A DNA stretch of 64,000 nucleotides. Origin: a bacterium (GTDB lineage Bacteria > Verrucomicrobiota > Kiritimatiellia > CAIKKV01 > CAITUY01). The translations under genes were made by a program, and so were the position numbers. Positions 59,278-64,000 of the stretch are shown in pieces. Position 1 is the stretch's first letter. Each line of letters begins with the position of its first letter. Under the pieces are notes generated by a model, which was not told where the DNA came from, made no database searches, and was given only the letters and a program-made list of their open reading frames with translations. Where the stretch lies: the NCBI GenBank assembly GCA_037128595.1, contig JBAXWB010000020.1, positions 28,462 through 92,461 on the forward strand, given 5' to 3'.

Positions 59278-59685
59278 ATGAATGTTCTGCTGATGGATGA
59301 TGATCCTGCCGTATTATCGATGATTCAAGGGGCATTGGAGAAGTGGGGACACAAAGTTGATTCCTACCTTAATCCCGAAATTTGCCCCGCTTATTGTTCG
59401 CAGACCTGTCCCTGCACGATATTCACAAACCGATGCCCTGATGTCATCCTGACAGATGTGAATATGCCCTTGGTGAATGGGTTCAGATTTGTTGAAGAAT
59501 TAAAACGCAAAAGTTGCAGGTATCAGAAAATCGGAGTGATGTCGGGTGATTGGAGCGATTCGGATCTTCTGAAAGCCACTCAAATGGGGTGTACGATCTT
59601 TTCTAAACCCTTCGAACTTTCAAGACTTCGTTCATGGGTGTCGGAAAAAGTCCCTATCGTTGATCATCGGGTCAATGAGGTGTAG
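59278..59685 (+). CDS. Stand-alone response regulator receiver protein with a Cys-rich insertion
   Basis: A 135-aa CheY-like protein: MNVLLMDDDPAVLSMIQGAL (acidic pocket), DVILTDVNMPLVNGFRFVEE (phospho-acceptor Asp in LTDVNMP), IGVMSGDWSDSD (Ser/Thr site) and IFSKPFELSRLR (Lys). Between the first helix and the Asp strand is an insertion CPAYCSQTCPCTIFTNRCPD with five Cys, of a kind I have seen in some receiver domains of delta-proteobacteria and PVC bacteria. It could bind an iron-sulfur cluster or zinc. GAAGGAG precedes the ATG. No output domain or histidine kinase lies nearby. Confidence 0.85.
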   Translation: MNVLLMDDDPAVLSMIQGALEKWGHKVDSYLNPEICPAYCSQTCPCTIFTNRCPDVILTDVNMPLVNGFRFVEELKRKSCRYQKIGVMSGDWSDSDLLKATQMGCTIFSKPFELSRLRSWVSEKVPIVDHRVNEV

Positions 59686-59760
59686 TTGCGGAAAAGCATC
59701 CGAGGCCCGGATAAGGCGTATTTTTGGCGTAAACTGTCCCGTGAAACTCTGCGCGAAGCA

Positions 59761-59840
59761 CAGGTGGCGTTCGCCGTCCCCGGCGAACGATTCGCCCCTG
59801 GCGCTGCGCTTAATCGGCCGCCGAGACGTCGGCCGCCACC
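59761..59840. repeat. 80-bp palindromic element, copy 4
   Basis: Copy of 54932-55011 within unit A copy 2, with three base changes including one in the first loop. Confidence 0.8.
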
Positions 59841-59970
59841 AGACGTAAACTCAAAGACCCACCCATGCACATACGCGCGGGCCTTTCTTTTTCCTGCCGA
59901 CGCGTCTCGTCGCTAACATTCACTAAATCACTATTGCCTTGTTCGTGAGTGCCCTGCCATAATCACACCC

Positions 59971-60222
59971 ATGAAAACAAAAACAAAAACGGAAAAGACC
60001 CAGAAGGCAGATGCACCCATGACCCGCAATGAATTCAAGGAGGCCATTTCCAAGATGACCCGCAACGAATTGATAGGGATCCTCTGCGATATTTATTATG
60101 CCAATGCCAAGGAGGGTTGTGGATGCGACTGCGGATGTGAAAGCGAATCAAAGAAGACTCCGGCCAAGGCGAAAAGGTCAGTAAAGAGTTCCAGGGCTTC
60201 CAAGGTTTCCAAGAAGAAGTGA
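59971..60222 (+). CDS. Small Cys-cluster protein (83 aa), unknown function, copy 2
   Basis: Identical in protein sequence to the product of 55142-55393. It precedes the second DUF3102-like gene by 68 bp. Identity of both copies to the last residue suggests a very recent duplication or gene conversion. Confidence 0.6.
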   Translation: MKTKTKTEKTQKADAPMTRNEFKEAISKMTRNELIGILCDIYYANAKEGCGCDCGCESESKKTPAKAKRSVKSSRASKVSKKK

Positions 60223-60290
60223 TCAACGTGCAGTAAAAACTTCATGTCATAATCCGCAGAAAATAACATGTCGAAGAAGGATGTGACCTA

Positions 60291-60998
60291 ATGAGTAAAA
60301 CGAACTCGATAGACGTGTTGACCGATCCCGAGATCCAGCGGCATACCCAGCGAATTCTGGAATTGCAAAAAGAGGAACGGCAGGCGCGGGAGGAAATGGG
60401 GCGGATTGTGGCTGGGATTGGCGCCGAGCTGATCGCCGCCAAAGAGGCGCTCGACAAGACCCCGGACAGGACCGCTTGGCAGCGCTGGCTGAAAGGGCAT
60501 GTGCATTACTCGGCGGACACGGCGCAGAATTACATGCGGGTCGCCAGGCTCGTTGGAAAAAACCGAAGCGCTTCGGTTTTTTTGGGCTTGGAACCCACCG
60601 CCCTGTATCGCCTCGCCGCGTTGCCTGACGAGAAGGCCGCCACACTCACACCCGATACGCTACTGACCGACCCGCGAACCGGGCGGCAAACCGCCCTCAG
60701 CCAGATGAGCGCCCGCTCGTTGGACCGGGCACTCGACGCCCTGGAGGGCAAGGCGGTCCCGCAGAACCCGAAACCGGCCTCCGCAGGTGTCGCGTTGGCA
60801 GGTGAGACCCGCGAGGATGCGGCCGCCGACGCCCAGCGAATCATGGGCCTGCTGGCCGATCAACTGGCGGATATCCGTAAACGAAAGGGATCCTTGGCCG
60901 GTGCCTCAAAACAACGGGTCCTGGAGGCGATCGAGCACCTGCGCGGCATCGTGTTGAAATGGCCTGCCTGGGCTACGCCTGCCACCAAGAAGAAATGA
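60291..60998 (+). CDS. DUF3102-like protein (235 aa), copy 2
   Basis: One residue (A for T) differs from copy 1. The internal terminator-like palindrome (60557-60582) is unchanged. Not followed by the RhuM remnant; instead host sequence leads to the tRNA-Tyr attachment site. Confidence 0.65.
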   Translation: MSKTNSIDVLTDPEIQRHTQRILELQKEERQAREEMGRIVAGIGAELIAAKEALDKTPDRTAWQRWLKGHVHYSADTAQNYMRVARLVGKNRSASVFLGLEPTALYRLAALPDEKAATLTPDTLLTDPRTGRQTALSQMSARSLDRALDALEGKAVPQNPKPASAGVALAGETREDAAADAQRIMGLLADQLADIRKRKGSLAGASKQRVLEAIEHLRGIVLKWPAWATPATKKK

Positions 60999-61004
60999 GA
61001 AGAT

Positions 61005-61453
61005 CCCTGAATCCATGGAAGACCCCCGCGCACGTCCACGTGGGCCTTTTATCTTCACCTCAACAACCGCGCGGTCATCAGATTGACGGTCTTTCATAGC
61101 TCTTGGTAGCAGGTGGGAAAAACCGATAATATCCACCGATTATTTTCAATCTCCTTTACAATGAGCAAATGGCTGTGACATCTTCAGCAATCGGCAAACG
61201 CTTTTGAAGGGTACCCCGCATGACACAATGGATCGCTCCGTCGGAAAAGGATACTGCCTATCCGGATCACGATGCCAGCGTATACGCCGCTGCTGGCTGA
61301 GCAGTCAGGTTGGTGCGCCGAGCGTGCCGTCTATATTGCACCTATAAACTGCACCGAACTACCCCGAAAGGGGTAGAGAGCGCCGGAAGGCGCTCTTTAG
61401 ATGTCGGCATGAAAAAACCGCGTATTCCCTAGGGAATACGCGGTTTTAAGAAG
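61005..61453. other. Non-coding stretch with tandem hairpins between unit A and the attachment site
   Basis: Two adjacent hairpins CTACCCCGAAAGGGGTAG (61359-61376) and AGAGCGCCGGAAGGCGCTCT (61377-61396) are followed by the terminator at 61414-61447. I see no gene in this region. Confidence 0.6.
61414..61447 (-). terminator. Intrinsic terminator of the displaced tRNA-Tyr 3' end
   Basis: A perfect 34-bp palindrome with AAAACCGCGTATTCCCT as left arm; on the minus strand it is followed by a run of T (61412-61417). It lies seven bases beyond the encoded CCA, where the terminator of a tRNA gene belongs. Confidence 0.85.
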
Positions 61454-61506
61454 TGGTGGTGGGATAAGGATTCGAACCTTAGAAGGCGTAGCCAGCAGAT
61501 TTACAG
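61454..61506 (-). other. Attachment site: 3' part of tRNA-Tyr from the anticodon loop onwards
   Basis: On the minus strand: anticodon loop CTGTAAA (anticodon GTA), stem TCTGC, long variable arm, T arm TAAGG-TTCGAAT-CCTTA, acceptor TCCCACC, A, CCA. The 5' half (beginning GGTGGGA) is absent and the sequence just before the loop is unrelated. This is the pattern left when a tyrosine recombinase integrates at the anticodon loop: the host keeps its 3' end and terminator on one side, while the complete tRNA is rebuilt at the other end, beyond the right edge of the window. Confidence 0.85.
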
Positions 61507-61548
61507 GAATACATTTTATCAAATACCCCAATAAAACCGCTATTTTGT

Positions 61549-61630
61549 CACCTTTAAGACAAATGCCATTCACCTTTAAGAGAAATGGGCGACAGGGTGT
61601 GACAGGTTATGACTGGTTACGACAGGGTGG
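61549..61630. repeat. Direct repeats and tandem decamers beside the attachment site
   Basis: CACCTTTAAGACAAATG (61549-61565) is repeated as CACCTTTAAGAGAAATG (61571-61587), 22 bp apart. Directly after come four tandem 10-mers with the frame GAC(A/T)GG: GACAGGGTGT, GACAGGTTAT, GACTGGTTAC, GACAGGGTGG (61591-61630). Ten-bp spacing puts them on one face of the helix, as expected for integrase arm sites or an excisionase filament. Confidence 0.7.
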
Positions 61631-61654
61631 GGATGAGGTTGGGTTATGGTTAAA

Positions 61655-62959
61655 TCAAGATGCTTTTTTACGGCGTTCAATTTCTTCAAGTAATGCCTTG
61701 CAGGTCTTTGCTAACTCATCATCGGCAACGGTTGAAAGATTAGTAAGGGCAACAGGCGGGAGGGGCATGGTTTCCTCTACGGCTGACTCAGGGTTGGAAG
61801 AGATGGCAATCAAGTTATCAAGTTTCTTAATCGATGCGGTCAAATGGGCATCTGAAAAATGCGTATATGTTTTTTCCATTTGGGAACTGCCCCATCCAAC
61901 AAGATCTCTAACAACCGCCGAATCAACCCCTGATTCCTTGAGTCTCGTAACAAAATGATGGCGGAAAGAATGAAACCCAATCTCGACTAATGCTCTGCCA
62001 TCGCATCCAGTTTCATCATGATGGATTTTGAACCCGCATACATTTTTAAAGAACTTTTGTAGCCTATCGGAAACAATGCCAATGTCCTTGAGATAGGAGG
62101 ATGCAGAGGCAGGGCAAACATATTTTCCGCTTGCTTGCTTTTTTAATTCGCAAAGATGGTGGTAGAGCCCGTCAAGAATATGCATTTTAATGAAATGGTT
62201 TGGTCTGCGACTTCTCGTTTTGAAAGGCGAATGAGTGATCATGCGTTTGTCTAAATCAACTTCTCGCCATTCCAAACGACAACAGTCCTCAAGTCGAAAT
62301 CCTGTATGATAGCCAAGAAGACATAGGGTCAATGTCTCGCCAGTTGCTTTTGATAAAATTGTTTCAACCTCTTGGCTGGAAAATGGTCTGCGCCCCATCT
62401 GCTCAAATCTTTTTCGGTTGATGTTGTCCCAAGGATTAAGCTGAATGTCCAAAGTGTCGTTCAAGGTGCGAAATACCATGTACATGATGTTTATGTATTT
62501 GTTGAACGTATTGCCTCTTCGGTTGGAGCCGATATGCGATGCGAATTCACGGGCAGTGACTTTCTTGACCCCAGAGACAGTCGTAATCTCAGCGTGATTT
62601 TGCTTCATCCATTTAATGAAGGTGTTGAATTGGTAGGCATACTGTTTGAAAGTATTCTTGGCAGGGTTTGGGCGATTTACAGATTGCTCGAAGGCTTTCC
62701 AAGCCATTGAAAGTTGAATGTCATTATTGATGATCAAAGGTTTTTCGGTCGGCTCTCCGTAATTTTGGAGGAAGTCCCCTTTAGAGATATCGGTTATAAT
62801 TGAAGCGATAGCGGTCTTCATGCGAGATTCGGCTTCGGTTTTAATAGTAGTATCAAGGGACTTACCATATGGAATGCCTTTATGTTTCCATTGGCACCAC
62901 CATACGTTGCCTTTCTTCGTTAAACATCCTTTTGGTAGCCTGTTCCTCATGACACTCAC
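61655..62959 (-). CDS. Tyrosine recombinase / integrase
   Basis: A 434-aa phage-type integrase. N-terminal arm-binding part (WWCQWKHKGIPYGKSLDTTI), SAM-like core-binding part (KNTFKQYAYQFNTFIKWMKQ) and catalytic domain: LLGYHTGFRLEDCCRLEW (Arg), KTRSRRPNHFIKMHI (beta hairpin Lys region), GFHSFRHHFVTRLKESGVD (H-x-x-R), LVGWGSSQMEKTYTHFSD (W/H and Tyr nucleophile). It sits 150 bp from the attachment site, pointing toward it. It starts with GTG overlapping the previous stop (GTGA); ATG three codons on is the alternative. Confidence 0.93.
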   Translation of the reverse strand: MSVMRNRLPKGCLTKKGNVWWCQWKHKGIPYGKSLDTTIKTEAESRMKTAIASIITDISKGDFLQNYGEPTEKPLIINNDIQLSMAWKAFEQSVNRPNPAKNTFKQYAYQFNTFIKWMKQNHAEITTVSGVKKVTAREFASHIGSNRRGNTFNKYINIMYMVFRTLNDTLDIQLNPWDNINRKRFEQMGRRPFSSQEVETILSKATGETLTLCLLGYHTGFRLEDCCRLEWREVDLDKRMITHSPFKTRSRRPNHFIKMHILDGLYHHLCELKKQASGKYVCPASASSYLKDIGIVSDRLQKFFKNVCGFKIHHDETGCDGRALVEIGFHSFRHHFVTRLKESGVDSAVVRDLVGWGSSQMEKTYTHFSDAHLTASIKKLDNLIAISSNPESAVEETMPLPPVALTNLSTVADDELAKTCKALLEEIERRKKAS

Positions 62960-63345
62960 GACACCTTCTCCAATTCATCCTGCTTGAGATGCTTAAGATG
63001 TAAGGTTGTTGTGCTGATCCGTCTATATTCCCTCTTAGCGGCAGCATTACTTGGGGATAGGGCGGAAAGGTCATCGAGTGCGTTAGAGGGAACCCGTCTG
63101 CATTCCCCTAACTTTTTGGAAGGCAATTGTCCCGTTGAAATCCAGCGTTGAACGGAACGTAAGCAGACCCCTAGTTTATCAGCAACTTGATTTGGGGTTA
63201 GATACTTTACAGGTTGAGATATAGCGGGAGCAGTCCTTGCAGTTGGATTCTTGCAGAACGCTAGAATTGCCGATTTGTTTTCCTGCGTTACAGAGTCATC
63301 GTTATCAAGAATCGATTTTATAATATTTAATGTACCATCCTTCAT
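62956..63345 (-). CDS. HTH_17-type DNA-binding protein, excisionase-like
   Basis: A 129-aa protein whose core KYLTPNQVADKLGVCLRSVQ then RWISTGQLPSKKLGECRRVP is the MerR-like helix-turn-helix of excisionases (residues about 48-92). Its stop overlaps the integrase start (GTGA), so both are made from one message, as in many integrative elements. AAAGGA precedes the start; a GTG one codon upstream is possible. Role as recombination directionality factor is inference. Confidence 0.8.
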   Translation of the reverse strand: MKDGTLNIIKSILDNDDSVTQENKSAILAFCKNPTARTAPAISQPVKYLTPNQVADKLGVCLRSVQRWISTGQLPSKKLGECRRVPSNALDDLSALSPSNAAAKREYRRISTTTLHLKHLKQDELEKVS

Positions 63346-63414
63346 CACTTCCTTTCCCAGCCCAATTTCTCAAGCGATGACCAGTGGGGCTCTAGTCGTC
63401 ATCGCAGTTGTTGT

Positions 63415-63440
63415 CCCCGCTAGCTACTTTGCCAGCGGGG
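63415..63440 (-). terminator. Hairpin after the radical SAM gene
   Basis: CCCCGCT (63415-63421) pairs with AGCGGGG (63434-63440), inside the 102 bp between the radical SAM stop and the HTH gene. Without a clear T-run on the minus strand it is only a possible terminator. Confidence 0.35.
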
Positions 63441-63447
63441 AAATTCT

Positions 63448-64000
63448 TTAAATGTCCAATCCCTTCTCGGTATGAAGCTCCAGACCAACGGCTTTTTTCA
63501 TGCTGTCCTTGTATTTGATAATCGGGTCATTCCTGTATCGCTCATAAAGTTCCCGTAGAAAGTTATCAGTCTGTCCCCGCAGCAATTCATTCGCCCTGTT
63601 TTTTGCGTCAAGATCTCCAGGGCAATTCAGGGAGATAGCCGCTCGGAGCCCATTGACTCGCCCCAACCAGATTGAATCGGTGACAAAAGGACGGGTCGCT
63701 TGAATAACTCGGTCAATTTCGAGATCCAACATAGGTTCGCTTGAGACACTTGTTTGGTATCCTTGAGAATAAGCCCATTTCAAGGATGCCAACCGTTCCT
63801 CGAATTTAGGGGCTTTATTTTCCCAATACTTCAAGACCTCATTATCCACAGATCCAATCGTAAATCGGAAAAGTATCTGTGACTTATAGGGCTCCAATTC
63901 CTCGCATAATGCCTTGATACAGGAGAGAACAGGTTTGCTTACGACTAGGACATCATTTCCTGCCGCCAATAACTTTTTCAATACCACTAAATATTCCGCT
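63448..64000 (-). CDS. Radical SAM protein (SPL-like group), partial
   Basis: Only the C-terminal 183 codons are in the window; the frame is open to the right edge. LKKLLAAGNDVLVVSKPVLS, ILFRFTIGSVDNEVLKYWEN, APKFEERLASLKWAYSQGYQ and TSVSSEPMLDLEIDRVIQAT match the second half of spore-photoproduct-lyase-like radical SAM proteins (SKP, R.TI.S, W....P....R...L, SEPML). The Cys cluster CxxxCxxC that binds the iron-sulfur cluster would lie in the missing part. It belongs to the integrated element. Such proteins often occur in accessory islands; substrate unknown. Confidence 0.75.
   Translation of the reverse strand, partial: AEYLVVLKKLLAAGNDVLVVSKPVLSCIKALCEELEPYKSQILFRFTIGSVDNEVLKYWENKAPKFEERLASLKWAYSQGYQTSVSSEPMLDLEIDRVIQATRPFVTDSIWLGRVNGLRAAISLNCPGDLDAKNRANELLRGQTDNFLRELYERYRNDPIIKYKDSMKKAVGLELHTEKGLDI

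Larger units (their letters stand above)
59735..61004. repeat. Duplicated unit A, copy 2
   Basis: Copy of 54906-56175, about 99 % identical by eye. It follows the response-regulator gene after 49 bp, whereas copy 1 follows the peptidase gene directly. Confidence 0.92.

Noticed and set aside
61591..61630. Decamer array as a CRISPR
   Set aside because: Repeats are 10 bp without spacers and no cas gene is present; no CRISPR array was seen anywhere in the window.
61545..61958. Plus-strand frame overlapping the repeats and the integrase end
   Set aside because: It starts within the direct repeats and runs opposite conserved integrase sequence; no protein family fits.

Overview
The window looks like a chromosomal stretch of a G+C-rich Gram-negative bacterium, most likely from the PVC superphylum (Verrucomicrobiota / Kiritimatiellota / Lentisphaerota). 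This is inference from gene style only: a very large secreted M36 peptidase with Calx-beta and Ig-like modules and a C-terminal segment ending in ..FFQLQSP, a GbsR/MarR-like regulator ahead of a polysaccharide cluster, a REP-type transposase with abundant palindromic repeats, and a truncated Hsp70. No rRNA or single-copy marker gene was available to test it.

Region 1 (1-24.1 kb, all on the minus strand, read right to left) is one long surface-polysaccharide cluster. It starts with an HTH regulator (23651-24142). An ABC exporter follows: permease Wzm-like, then ATPase Wzt-like with a C-terminal carbohydrate-binding region. Next come an FkbM methyltransferase, a glycosyltransferase-methyltransferase fusion, about a dozen further glycosyltransferases (GT2, GT4, fucosyltransferase-like, STELLO-like), a free methyltransferase, a polytopic membrane protein, an MBOAT O-acyltransferase with its SGNH-like partner, and finally an NDP-sugar pyrophosphorylase and a GalE-like epimerase cut by the window edge. 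Many genes overlap by ATGA or GTGA, which suggests translational coupling. The logic fits ABC-dependent export of a modified (methylated and O-acylated) glycan.

Region 2 (24.5-29.6 kb, minus) is an apparent operon: a GrpE-like protein, a short Hsp70, a glycogen branching enzyme and the tRNA t6A dehydratase TcdA. To its right are a 5'-truncated remnant of 3-methyladenine DNA glycosylase, a tRNA-Arg(CCT), and small secreted proteins.

Region 3 (31-45.8 kb) holds ordinary housekeeping and accessory genes: DUF3127 protein, EF-hand protein, methyltransferase, ABC-F ATPase, rhodanese, CstA transporter, class III aminotransferase, GNAT-like acyltransferase, SGNH hydrolase, RsgA GTPase. Several palindromic-repeat intergenic regions lie between them.

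Region 4 (45.8-61.0 kb) is shaped by duplication. Unit B (remnant of an aldo-keto-reductase-like gene plus an NAD-dependent epimerase) and unit A (an 80-bp palindromic element, an 83-aa Cys-rich protein and a 235-aa DUF3102-like protein) each occur twice, in the order B1 - M36 peptidase - A1 - RhuM remnant - REP-type transposase - B2 - response regulator - A2. Unit A copies are nearly identical.

Region 5 (61.4-64.0 kb) is the edge of an integrative element. The 3' part of a tRNA-Tyr, starting exactly at the anticodon loop and followed by the native terminator, marks an attachment site. Next to it are tandem 10-bp repeats, a tyrosine recombinase, an HTH protein and a radical SAM protein that runs off the right edge.
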